64,000 nucleotides of DNA from NCBI RefSeq assembly GCF_008329525.1, contig NZ_NPKQ01000002.1, forward strand, positions 806,001-870,000. The letters run 5' to 3'. Of the stretch, positions 1 to 7,803 are shown piece after piece. Source of the DNA: Tardiphaga sp. P9-11. GTDB lineage: Bacteria > Pseudomonadota > Alphaproteobacteria > Rhizobiales > Xanthobacteraceae. The stretch's first letter is position 1. Every line of letters begins with the position of its first letter. The notes below the pieces were generated by a model. That model did not search any database and was not told the origin of the DNA. It saw only the letters and a list, made by a program, of their open reading frames with translations. The position numbers and the translations under genes were made by a program.

Positions 1-2166
1 AATAACGTCCGAGATTTGCTCGCCCAAGATCGGGTCGGCAACATCTACATGCGTTTTCTTTCGTTTACGACATTTGCCAGCATCGTATTGCTCGGATTTC
101 GTGCTGCTGGACTTGAACCCAACCCGTTTGCGGCCTCACTATTCGTAGCCTGCACTGGAATTTCCGTAATCGCATTCGTGAAACTTGGCGCACGCGCCTT
201 TTATCTCTTCGACCCCACAACACTCTCAGGTGAATTAGTCGAAAACATTCACGACGCATTTGCCAAGATCCGAGCGGGACAATTCCGTTGGAACGACGCT
301 GCATTCCAGAACCACGCACATCAAAGAGCGCGCTTGGCACTCGATACATCGAAGACGCTCGCCGAAATTACAAGCAAACAGAGCCAGTTGAGCGGCCAGC
401 CCTTTGTAACGCTATGCACTCAGTTTCTTCACCTTCTTCGCTCCTACCAGTTGGCCAAGAAATCGATTCCAAGCGACAGCAGATGGTATCCTAAGCAATA
501 CGTCCATCCAGATTGGTATCGCACTGAAGACTCGCAAACATCTCTCGCATTTCGCGGATCAGGGCGACTGCCCCCCAAGGAAGTCAGCGACCCACAATGG
601 GTAGAAGCCACGCTGCTACCCATTGTGCACGCTTGCCTGCGAAAGAACATTGAGTCCAGCAGACACGATCTTTCTTCACGTCTAATGCATCAGTTCGACC
701 TCTACGTGCGCACACTATCTTCGGAGCATGAAGTCAAACTTGCATTAGACAGGGTGACCGACCTCACAAGCGCCTGCACCGATCTACTCTTCGCCTCTCC
801 CAACGGAAGCGCAGAAATCGAACCTATCGAGCAGATCGCAATCGCCGACGCCATCGCATCTACGCCAGTAAACATTCTTTTGGCATATATAGACGCGCTA
901 AGACGCGCGCCCCGCGAAACGATCGCATCAACGATCGTCGGGCTCAGATGGAGCTCAAAAGCAGACATATATAATCTCAACGTACCGAAGCACATTATCC
1001 CTCAGCTAGAATGGATGCACCCTCGCATCCAATTCGAGACGAGCGCTGAAGGCGCTCGAGTAAGCCCCGATTGGTATTTGGCTGAACTAGCGCTTCAGCC
1101 TCACGTTCAGAACCTAAAAGACAACCTCACGGTACTGGTTGATGATGTCCAATCTCTGTTTGATAGATGGATGGACAGCTGCTCAGCAGCGAAACTCGCC
1201 TGGGTTCGCGCGAACATACTCACCCGAGAAGAAGAGTATTGGGCAAAAATGGATTATCACTTTCATACATTCCGCGAGCAATCGACAACGCTCAACTCAA
1301 ATCGGAGAATAGAGGGGTTACCGTGGGCCGCCATCGATCTCCACGCAATTGGTGAGATGATTAGCTCGAGGCGGCGCGTCGTTGTTCGGCGGATGGCCGA
1401 AGACATGCCAGCACTAATCGCAGTTAATCGTAAAGAATCTTACCCCGACTTTGCCGGTCAATTCCTTCATACGGTTGGCGAGAGCCTGATCGAAGCCTTT
1501 TTGAAGAACGACCACAACCATGTCAGGGAAGTTTTTGCTAACTTTTTTATCGCGAGCTTTATCCAACGAGAACAAATCAGCCTCGACATAGCTGATGTGA
1601 GCACAACGCAAAACGCGGCTACCATAAAGGTGTCGATAGCGCCAATTTTGGACCTAATGAGTCTAAGCGGGTACGGGCTTTTGCTATCCGAATATCACGA
1701 CAATCCCACTCTCGCTGCACTCATCTTCGAGACATGGAACAATTTCTTGGACAGGCGCAAAGCTGAAGGCCACGATTTATTGCCGCTCTTGGCAGCGTCG
1801 ATTTCCATCACCAATTCAGCATTCGAAATTGCACATCGAAGCATAATAAGAACTCAGTGGGGCCAACAGGTCGCACATTTGCTCCGCGAGCTTCCAAGAG
1901 AATCGATAGCGGATCGCGGGAGTTTTGTCGTTTCGCGCACCGTTGCAGTACACAAGAGCCCGCTGGTACGCGTTTTGGCCACAGATCAGCTTATGTCGCT
2001 GTATAACGGGATCGATATCTTCATCGAAACGCTAGTTCGCAAACGAGGCGACGGAGACAGCGTAAAATTCACGACTCGACGCGATCTTTCTAGGTCGCTT
2101 GCAAGGGAGATCCAACGCACTCAATCTCGCACGGCGGACACTGGTCGCGAGGATACCGTATCTTGA
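1..2166 (+). CDS. Unrecognised membrane-anchored protein, 5' end outside window
   Basis: The reading frame is open from base 1, with no stop before the first possible start (TTG at 16), so the gene probably begins upstream. Near the visible N-terminus there are two hydrophobic segments (about residues 14-33 and 40-65 counted from the TTG), followed by roughly 640 mostly helical, soluble-looking residues with no motif I recognise. It ends in TGA at 2164-2166, which overlaps a TTG start of the next gene, so the two are probably translated together. Base composition is near 50% GC, far below the 60-65% of the genes from 3377 onward, which suggests horizontal acquisition. I do not recognise the family. 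A membrane-tethered component of an accessory or defence-type module is possible but is only a guess. Confidence 0.6.
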   Translation, partial: NNVRDLLAQDRVGNIYMRFLSFTTFASIVLLGFRAAGLEPNPFAASLFVACTGISVIAFVKLGARAFYLFDPTTLSGELVENIHDAFAKIRAGQFRWNDAAFQNHAHQRARLALDTSKTLAEITSKQSQLSGQPFVTLCTQFLHLLRSYQLAKKSIPSDSRWYPKQYVHPDWYRTEDSQTSLAFRGSGRLPPKEVSDPQWVEATLLPIVHACLRKNIESSRHDLSSRLMHQFDLYVRTLSSEHEVKLALDRVTDLTSACTDLLFASPNGSAEIEPIEQIAIADAIASTPVNILLAYIDALRRAPRETIASTIVGLRWSSKADIYNLNVPKHIIPQLEWMHPRIQFETSAEGARVSPDWYLAELALQPHVQNLKDNLTVLVDDVQSLFDRWMDSCSAAKLAWVRANILTREEEYWAKMDYHFHTFREQSTTLNSNRRIEGLPWAAIDLHAIGEMISSRRRVVVRRMAEDMPALIAVNRKESYPDFAGQFLHTVGESLIEAFLKNDHNHVREVFANFFIASFIQREQISLDIADVSTTQNAATIKVSIAPILDLMSLSGYGLLLSEYHDNPTLAALIFETWNNFLDRRKAEGHDLLPLLAASISITNSAFEIAHRSIIRTQWGQQVAHLLRELPRESIADRGSFVVSRTVAVHKSPLVRVLATDQLMSLYNGIDIFIETLVRKRGDGDSVKFTTRRDLSRSLAREIQRTQSRTADTGREDTVS

Positions 2167-3131
2167 CCGCTTCACCTGAAGAACCAGACACGCTCCCAAG
2201 ACGCCCCCACTATCGGGCGGCACGTCATTTCGGAAGCCTGCGAGAAACCCTCAGCCCCTTAACGGAAAACCCGCTAGTTTCGATGTTTACGCAAGACATT
2301 CCCCTAGGAGTGATGCCGTATCGCAGCTCACGAAATGCAGAGCTAAAAATAGGGATCGACGGCACAGCTACTAATGTGTCCGACGCCTTGTCTGTCTTAG
2401 AGTCTCTAAGTCGCGATAGCGGATACGGCGATACACAAGAGACGATATCTGATGCCATCCGCGAGGTGGCTCAGGAGTTGGCTTGGCACGGAATGGTGCC
2501 TTACGAAATCTGGCGATCCGACGACGAACATAGCGAGATCAAGTTCGCGCTTAGTCCATTTACCGCGCGCAGGCTCGTTCGGATGCCAAAACACTATCTT
2601 CAAATCGTACCGAGGGCCGATCGGCGGCACTGGGGGAGATCTATAATTGTCCTTCCGCGCGACAGCATCTGGCTAGTATCTATGCCTAAAGAATTCGGCG
2701 GACACCGTGGATATCGACGCACGTTGCGCCAACTTGCTCGGTTTAATTGGACCGCACCCGACTTCTGGCAAAGCGACCTGCACAGCGGGCGCATGCATAC
2801 GCAACCCTCTTTCGACTTTTCAGAGTACAGACGGCAGATCGATATTTATCGAGATCGTGTTACGCGAACATGGGGCTGGAGTGGTCGTGACACCACATTA
2901 GAGAAGCGCACTGAGTTCGCACTGCTCTATCGAATCATGACTTTCAGATGGTCTCAGGCAGTTCTCCGCGAGCACATCATCGATCAACTTAATGCTCTTT
3001 TTGAGCGATTGAATCTCGTTGCAAAGATTCACGTAGTTGGCTTGCAGACAGCTGCTGATATCCTCAAGCTACGTGGCGCGATGTCTGAAGGCAGCGTTCC
3101 GTACGCAAAAGCGTTTGAAGACACTGATTGA
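2163..3131 (+). CDS. Unrecognised 322-residue protein, partner of the upstream gene
   Basis: This gene starts at a TTG overlapping the stop of the preceding gene (TTGA overlap), which indicates translational coupling. The product is soluble-looking, with no signal peptide or membrane segment. Its middle part (about residues 95-200) alternates charged helices and short hydrophobic strands, with a stretch reading IREVAQELAWHGMVPYEIW. I noted a loose resemblance of that stretch to phage portal-like proteins but could not confirm it. GC content is low, like its neighbour. The function is unknown. The gene is credible because the frame is long, coupled and of the same composition as its neighbour. 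Confidence 0.55.
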   Translation: MTASPEEPDTLPRRPHYRAARHFGSLRETLSPLTENPLVSMFTQDIPLGVMPYRSSRNAELKIGIDGTATNVSDALSVLESLSRDSGYGDTQETISDAIREVAQELAWHGMVPYEIWRSDDEHSEIKFALSPFTARRLVRMPKHYLQIVPRADRRHWGRSIIVLPRDSIWLVSMPKEFGGHRGYRRTLRQLARFNWTAPDFWQSDLHSGRMHTQPSFDFSEYRRQIDIYRDRVTRTWGWSGRDTTLEKRTEFALLYRIMTFRWSQAVLREHIIDQLNALFERLNLVAKIHVVGLQTAADILKLRGAMSEGSVPYAKAFEDTD

Positions 3132-3376
3132 TTGTCCCGCGTAGATCCGCATTTGACGGATCCTCGCATCATACCCACACGCCAGCAGGTGCGAGCATCC
3201 GAGCGTCAAACTCTCGGATTTCGAGCGATCGAACAATTCGCCCGCATTGTGAGGCTCTACTCAGTCAGTCACAGGGACTCCAACCCGCTCCCACTGGAGT
3301 GGTTGAGCTTCGCGCGCAAAGAGCCGCGCACGCCCTTAGCACGTCAAGTGGCGGTCGGGGACTGACCGGAATTTCG
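3132..3376. other. Transition from low-GC island to high-GC core, no convincing gene
   Basis: Composition rises from about 50% to over 60% GC across this stretch, which separates the unknown two-gene module from the PEP mutase family gene. A TTG-started frame of 77 codons (3132-3365) follows directly on the previous stop but has no recognisable content. A short hairpin, CCACT-GG-AGTGG, lies near 3290-3302. No tRNA or attachment repeat was recognised. Confidence 0.35.
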
Positions 3377-4195
3377 CTACGCACCAAGCAGCTTGTTCAG
3401 CTCCCCGCCCTTCGCGCCCTGCGCAAAGGCTGTGAACGTTCCCTGCCCGGCGATCTCCTGCGAGGCCTGCATGAAGCCGGCCCAGGCGACGCGCGCCAGC
3501 GCGCCGCCGACGCTGATGCGGCGGACGCCGAGACTGGCGAGATGCTGCACGGTCATGGTCGGCTGCACGGTGAGGACATTGAGCGGCTTGCCGCCGAGCG
3601 CCTTCACCAGCGTGGTGATCTCCTCGTCGGTGGCGACGCCTGGCGCATAGAGGCAATCGGCGCCGGCCTCCGCGAAGGCGACGAGCCGCGCCGTGGTCTT
3701 TGTCAGGTTGCGCTCGCCATGCAGAAAACCTTCGCAGCGCGCGACCAGCATCACCGCGGGATCGACTGAAACGATGGCGGCGCGGGCGGCCTTGATGCGC
3801 TCGACGGCGAGCGCGTCGTCATAGAGCGGCTTGTCGGCCTTGCCGGTGGAGTTCTCGATGGACAGGCCAGCGATTCCACTTTTGACCGCGCGGGCGACAT
3901 TGGCCGCGACGCCTGCGGGGTCATCGGCAAAGCCGGCCTCGAAATCGGCATTGACGGGGAGATCGGTGGCGGCGGAAAGCAGCGCGAGGTGTTCGATGAC
4001 ATCGTCTGCCGTGACCTTGTTATCGGGACGGCCGGTGGACCAGGCATAGCCGGCTGACGTCGAGGCCAGCGCCTTGAAGCCGAGATGCGCGAGATAGCGG
4101 GCGCTGCCGACATCCCAGGGGTTGGGCAGCACGAAGCAGCCGGACTCGTGGAGCTTGCGGAAGTTCGCGCGCTTCTCGGCGGTGGAGATGGTCAT
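3377..4195 (-). CDS. Isocitrate lyase/PEP mutase family protein
   Basis: The 272-residue product matches the isocitrate lyase/phosphoenolpyruvate mutase superfamily, TIM-barrel enzymes that make or break C-C or P-C bonds next to a carboxylate. Visible family features are the N-terminal FRKLHESGCFVLPNPWDVGSA, the metal-site segment NADFEAGFADDP, and LVARCEGFLHG in the central barrel. Its length fits the short bacterial PEP mutase-like group rather than true isocitrate lyase (over 400 residues). The substrate cannot be assigned; 2-methylisocitrate lyase, oxaloacetate decarboxylase-like and carboxyphosphonoenolpyruvate mutase activities all occur in this group. It is a single gene on the minus strand, with about 140 bp between it and the end of trmJ. 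Confidence 0.85.
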   Translation of the reverse strand: MTISTAEKRANFRKLHESGCFVLPNPWDVGSARYLAHLGFKALASTSAGYAWSTGRPDNKVTADDVIEHLALLSAATDLPVNADFEAGFADDPAGVAANVARAVKSGIAGLSIENSTGKADKPLYDDALAVERIKAARAAIVSVDPAVMLVARCEGFLHGERNLTKTTARLVAFAEAGADCLYAPGVATDEEITTLVKALGGKPLNVLTVQPTMTVQHLASLGVRRISVGGALARVAWAGFMQASQEIAGQGTFTAFAQGAKGGELNKLLGA

Positions 4196-4335
4196 TCATC
4201 GTCTCGCTTTGTTTCGACCGCCGCGTTGATCGCGGCTGGTCACATCGTTCGTAGCCCGGATCAAGCGGCTTGTCCGCCGTAGCTCGCAGAGCGAAGGCGG
4301 AAGCGCCACCCGATTTCAGGTCATCCTTGTTCAGA

Positions 4336-5550
4336 TCAGCCCTGCCCCGGCATCCCGCTGGCCAGCAACGCCTCAAGCCGATCGAGCTCCGCCGCAATGT
4401 CCCGGGTCACATCGTCCGCCCGCATCGCGATGACGCGGTAGCCGCGCTCCTGCAGCCAGGTCTGACGGGCCGCGCGGTCGCTGACAATCACCTCGGTCTC
4501 GCCGGCGTTGACCAGCTCGATGGCGATGCGCTCGGGGAACGAAACGAAATCCGGGATGTGGCGGCCGACCGGGGTCTGGCGCTTGAACTGGCCGGCGAAG
4601 CGGCGGTCGGCGCGGAGCTGGTCCCACAACAGGCGCTCGGCATCGGTCGGGTTGCGGCGGAGCATGCGCGCGAGACCGCGCACCGTGCCGCTCTCATGCG
4701 CCTGCGCGCCCTGTCCATGTTCGGCCAAGAGCGCCCGCAGCCGGGTGGCCTGTTCGCCGTCGAGCACGCCGCCCTTGGCCGGGCCCTTGCGCCCTTCCGC
4801 GATGGCCATCACCACGCCGTGCAGCGTGTGCATGTCCTGCTTGGTCGGCTCCATCCGGGTGAAGATGTTGCGCAGGTTGACCAGCATGGTGTCGCGCTTT
4901 TCCGGCGGGCGCAGGAACTCGACCTTGTCGAGCTCGCCGACGAGGTTGTCGAAAAACGCACTCATCTGGTGCTGGGAGGCCGGCTCGGAGCGCTCCGGCA
5001 TGGCATAGGGCAGCGCGTTCGCCGTCGCCTGCTTGAACCATTCGTAGCCGCACAGGAGCACCGCCTGGGCGAGGTTAAGCGAGGCAAAAGCGGGATTGAC
5101 CGGGAAGGTGATGATCCGGTTGGCGAGCGCGACCTCCTCGTTCTGCAGCCCGTAGCGCTCGCGGCCGAACAGGATGCCGGCGGTGGCACCACTGGCGACA
5201 TGGGCGATGGTCTCGGCGGCGGCGGCCTCGGGGGCGACCACCGGCTTGGCCTGGTCATGGGCGCGGGCGGTGGTGGCGAACAGCAGCGTGCAGTCGGCGA
5301 CCGCCTGCTCGACGGTGTCGAACAGCTCGACCTTGTCGAGGATATGGTCGGCGCCCGACGCCGCCCGGCGGGCATGGACGTTCGGCCAGCCGTCGCGCGG
5401 ATTGACGATGCGCAGCCGGGTCAGGCCGAAATTGCCCATGGCCCGCGCACACATGCCGATATTCTCGCCGAGCTGCGGCTCGACCAGGATGACGACGGGG
5501 CCGACCAGGTCGGTATGGGCTTTGGTGGAGTCGGTGCCTGAACCGGACAT
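4336..5550 (-). CDS. trmJ: TrmJ-type tRNA ribose methyltransferase fused to a C-terminal DUF559 domain
   Basis: Residues 1 to about 260 form a SPOUT methyltransferase of the TrmJ family, which 2'-O-methylates nucleotide 32 of tRNAs using S-adenosylmethionine. Visible features are VVILVEPQLGENIGMCARAM at the start and the knot segment ILFGRERYGLQNEEV followed by SLNLAQAVLLCGYEW. TrmJ proteins usually end near 250-270 residues. Here about 120 further residues match DUF559, a Vsr/very-short-patch-repair-like endonuclease fold: RRNPTDAERLLWDQLR, then RQTPVGRHIPDFV and IAIELVNAGE. I chose the ATG at 5550 (MSGSG); a longer frame to a GTG at 5616 would translate an upstream repeat and looks spurious. 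The fusion is unusual, and it is unknown whether the DUF559 part is active. Confidence 0.85.
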   Translation of the reverse strand: MSGSGTDSTKAHTDLVGPVVILVEPQLGENIGMCARAMGNFGLTRLRIVNPRDGWPNVHARRAASGADHILDKVELFDTVEQAVADCTLLFATTARAHDQAKPVVAPEAAAAETIAHVASGATAGILFGRERYGLQNEEVALANRIITFPVNPAFASLNLAQAVLLCGYEWFKQATANALPYAMPERSEPASQHQMSAFFDNLVGELDKVEFLRPPEKRDTMLVNLRNIFTRMEPTKQDMHTLHGVVMAIAEGRKGPAKGGVLDGEQATRLRALLAEHGQGAQAHESGTVRGLARMLRRNPTDAERLLWDQLRADRRFAGQFKRQTPVGRHIPDFVSFPERIAIELVNAGETEVIVSDRAARQTWLQERGYRVIAMRADDVTRDIAAELDRLEALLASGMPGQG

Positions 5551-5563
5551 ACACTTCACTTTC

Positions 5564-5613
5564 TGATTCAATCTCTGAAGGTGTTGAATCAACCGCTGAA
5601 GGTTTTGATTCAA
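5564..5613. promoter_or_regulatory. Three alternating 8-bp dyad arms upstream of trmJ
   Basis: TGATTCAA occurs at 5564-5571 and 5606-5613, and its reverse complement TTGAATCA at 5584-5591. Spacing is 20-22 bp, about two helical turns. The intervening sequence is also directly repeated (CTGAAGGT). This could be an operator or a small repeat expansion in the trmJ leader. Confidence 0.4.
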
Positions 5614-5752
5614 CACCTCATCCGGGCGTTACCGGTCTTTCTTGAGCCACGGCATTTTCGCGAGCGGAACGAAGGGTTTGGCGGGATCTTGTGAGATTTC
5701 CCCTAAAACCGGTCCGAGCGCTCATGCAGCCCGTTTGCTTTCGCTTTATTTT

Positions 5753-5791
5753 CGGTTAGCGATAGTAACAAAGCTAAAACGAAACTAACCG
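5753..5791. promoter_or_regulatory. Inverted repeat CGGTTAG/CTAACCG upstream of the membrane hydrolase
   Basis: CGGTTAG (5753-5759) and CTAACCG (5785-5791) form a perfect 7-bp dyad in an AT-richer stretch about 50 bp before the hydrolase start, inside the divergent interval with trmJ. The position suits a repressor operator. No regulator gene is adjacent. Confidence 0.35.
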
Positions 5792-5838
5792 CAACCCGAT
5801 CGCTGGTGGGGCTGACGCGGGATTATGGGAGGAATGCG

Positions 5839-7569
5839 ATGCGCGCAAGATGGACATTGGCGATAGTTGGCGCTGTGGCGATGGTCGCCGGCAGCCTGCT
5901 GGCGCATCTGACGCAGACCTCGGGCGGCATCAAGGTCGAGGACATCCGCTTCAAGGGCGCCAAGGGCAACACCATGAGCGCCCTGCTCTACACCCCGCCG
6001 AATGCCACCGCGCAGACCCCGGCGCCGGGCATTTTGGCGGTCCACGGCTATATCAATTCCCGCGAGACCCAGGACGGCTTCGCCATCGAATTCGCCCGTC
6101 GCGGCTATGTGGTGCTGGCGCTGGACCAGACCGGCCACGGCTATAGCGACGGCCCGGCATTCTCCAACGGGTTCGGCGGACCGGATGGCCTCGCCAAGCT
6201 CCGCAGCCTGGACATCGTGGACAAGACCAATATCGGGCTCGAGGGCCACTCGATGGGTGGCTGGACCGTGCTCGCCGCGGCCACCGCCATGCCGAACGAT
6301 TACAAGGCCATGGTGCTCGAAGGCTCCTCCACCGGCAAACCCTTCGCCGCCGACGGCACCCCCACCTGGCCGCGCAACCTCGCACTGGTGTTCGCCAAAT
6401 ACGAGGAATTCTCGACCCTGATGTGGGGCGTCCCGAAGGCCCGCGACACCGTCAGCAGCCCGAAGCTGTGGGCGCTGTTCGGCACGAATGCGGCGGTCGA
6501 ACCGGGCAAGGTCTATGGCGACCTCACCGCCGGCACCGCCCGGGTGCTCTATACCCCGGCCCTCACCCATCCCGCCGAGCACATCTCCCATGAGGCGATC
6601 GGCTACGCGCTGGACTGGTTCGGCAAGACGCTGACCGGCGGCACGCCGCTGCCGGCGGGTGACCAGATCTGGTTCCGCAAGGAGATCGGCACCGGCATCG
6701 CGCTGCTCGGTTTCGTCGCCTTCCTGATCGGCATGTTCGACGGGTTGCTGGAGGCCCGGATGTTCGCCCGGCTGATCCTGCCGGAGCCGGCTGACGGTTC
6801 GAAGCCGCTGGAGGTGCCGGTCAATCGCGGCCGCTGGCTCGGCGCCCTCGCCCTGTCGGTGCTGATCCCGGCCCTCACTTATTATCCCGCCTTCACGCTG
6901 GCCGGGAATTGGGTCAAGGCGCAGCCCTGGCTGCCGCAGGCGATCACCAACCAGATCGCCGTCTGGGCCCTGATCAACGCCGCCATCGCGCTGGTGTTGA
7001 TGCCGTTCGCGCCGAAACGCGCCAGCCGCCGCGGCATCGTCGGCCTGTCGCTCGCCATCGCACTGGCCACCGTGGCCGCAGGCTATCTGGCGCTGTGGCT
7101 GGCCGGTCTGATCTTCACGGTCGATTTCCGGTTCTGGATCGTGGCGCTGAAGCTGATGAACGGCAAACAGGCTGTTATGGCGCTGATCTATCTGGCCCCG
7201 ATCACCGCCTTCTTCGTCATCGCGCTGCATGTGATGCACCGGAATTTCTCGACGCTGTCAGCCTCGCGGCCGGCGGTTTATCTGACCAATATGGCGGCGC
7301 TGGCGCTCGGTTTCGTGCTGTTGCTGGGCATCCAGTACGGCGCGCTGTGGCTGAACGGCCAGTTGATCGACCCGGCGCCGGCGGTGATCACCTCGGTGCC
7401 GCTGAACACCATCGTGGCGATCCAGTTCGTGCCCCTGATGGCGATTGTGGCCGTGATTGCCACCTTCACCTGGCGGCGCACCGGATCGAGCCTGCCGGGA
7501 GCCCTGATCTGCAGCCTGCTGGTGACATGGTACGTGGTGGCGGGCACCGCGACGCAGGCTGCATTCTAG
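5839..7569 (+). CDS. Membrane-anchored alpha/beta hydrolase
   Basis: The 576-residue protein has an N-terminal membrane anchor, an alpha/beta hydrolase domain (about residues 35-280) and a C-terminal half with roughly six to eight transmembrane segments. The nucleophile elbow is GHSMGG with Ser138; the oxyanion region is LAVHGYINSRE; the likely catalytic His lies in THPAEH. The fold points to an esterase or peptidase acting at the periplasmic or membrane face, but the substrate is unknown. The ATG at 5839 has GGGAGG 7 bp upstream, better than the GTG at 5806. Its last 19 codons and the sequence just after them recur in decayed form at 9538-9661. Confidence 0.8.
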   Translation: MRARWTLAIVGAVAMVAGSLLAHLTQTSGGIKVEDIRFKGAKGNTMSALLYTPPNATAQTPAPGILAVHGYINSRETQDGFAIEFARRGYVVLALDQTGHGYSDGPAFSNGFGGPDGLAKLRSLDIVDKTNIGLEGHSMGGWTVLAAATAMPNDYKAMVLEGSSTGKPFAADGTPTWPRNLALVFAKYEEFSTLMWGVPKARDTVSSPKLWALFGTNAAVEPGKVYGDLTAGTARVLYTPALTHPAEHISHEAIGYALDWFGKTLTGGTPLPAGDQIWFRKEIGTGIALLGFVAFLIGMFDGLLEARMFARLILPEPADGSKPLEVPVNRGRWLGALALSVLIPALTYYPAFTLAGNWVKAQPWLPQAITNQIAVWALINAAIALVLMPFAPKRASRRGIVGLSLAIALATVAAGYLALWLAGLIFTVDFRFWIVALKLMNGKQAVMALIYLAPITAFFVIALHVMHRNFSTLSASRPAVYLTNMAALALGFVLLLGIQYGALWLNGQLIDPAPAVITSVPLNTIVAIQFVPLMAIVAVIATFTWRRTGSSLPGALICSLLVTWYVVAGTATQAAF

Positions 7570-7599
7570 GCCAGAAATTGGGCTGAAACTGCATAAGGG

Positions 7600-7615
7600 C
7601 CCGGCTTTCGCCGGG
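7600..7615. terminator. Short GC hairpin after the membrane hydrolase
   Basis: CCCGGC-TTTC-GCCGGG forms a 6-bp stem with a 4-base loop 30 bp after the stop. No T-tract follows, so it may be a weak terminator or a mobile palindrome. An identical hairpin is at 9646-9661 in the duplicated segment. Confidence 0.4.
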
Positions 7616-7619
7616 TCCT

Positions 7620-7660
7620 GCGCGCGAGGCCACGGACCGTGCCGCTCTCATGCGGCGACG
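7620..7660. repeat. Short interspersed match to the trmJ-DUF559 junction
   Basis: About 40 bp around ACCGTGCCGCTCTCATGCG closely match 4663-4703, the junction where the DUF559 domain joins trmJ. Translated on the minus strand, both give HESGTVRGLAR. This is either an interspersed element or a relic of another DUF559 gene. Confidence 0.45.
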
Positions 7661-7803
7661 AGACGAATGCCGGCGGATGCCAGACGCGACCTGTCTGCCG
7701 CCTCGTGATCCGGATGCGAGTTCCCGGCCAAGCGCTCGTGATTTGCCGGTCGTAGCAGGGGCTGGGTAATGTGCCCGTCCCCTGGAATGACCTTGCAGCC
7801 TTT

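Noticed and set aside
3240-3310. Possible tRNA or attachment site in the island boundary
   Set aside because: A small CCACT-GG-AGTGG hairpin is present, but no acceptor stem, anticodon arm or T-loop could be built.
3377-4397. Several long open frames opposite the PEP mutase family and trmJ genes on the plus strand
   Set aside because: They are shadow frames in high-GC DNA with Arg/Ala/Pro-rich translations and no domains; the minus-strand frames have clear families.
5785-7239. A 484-codon minus-strand frame through the membrane hydrolase
   Set aside because: Its translation is rich in Arg/Gln/Gly/His without any motif, while the plus-strand frame has a GHSMGG hydrolase and membrane segments.
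7600-7615. CCCGGC-TTTC-GCCGGG as a firm rho-independent terminator
   Set aside because: No T-tract follows either copy, so I listed it only as a weak hairpin.
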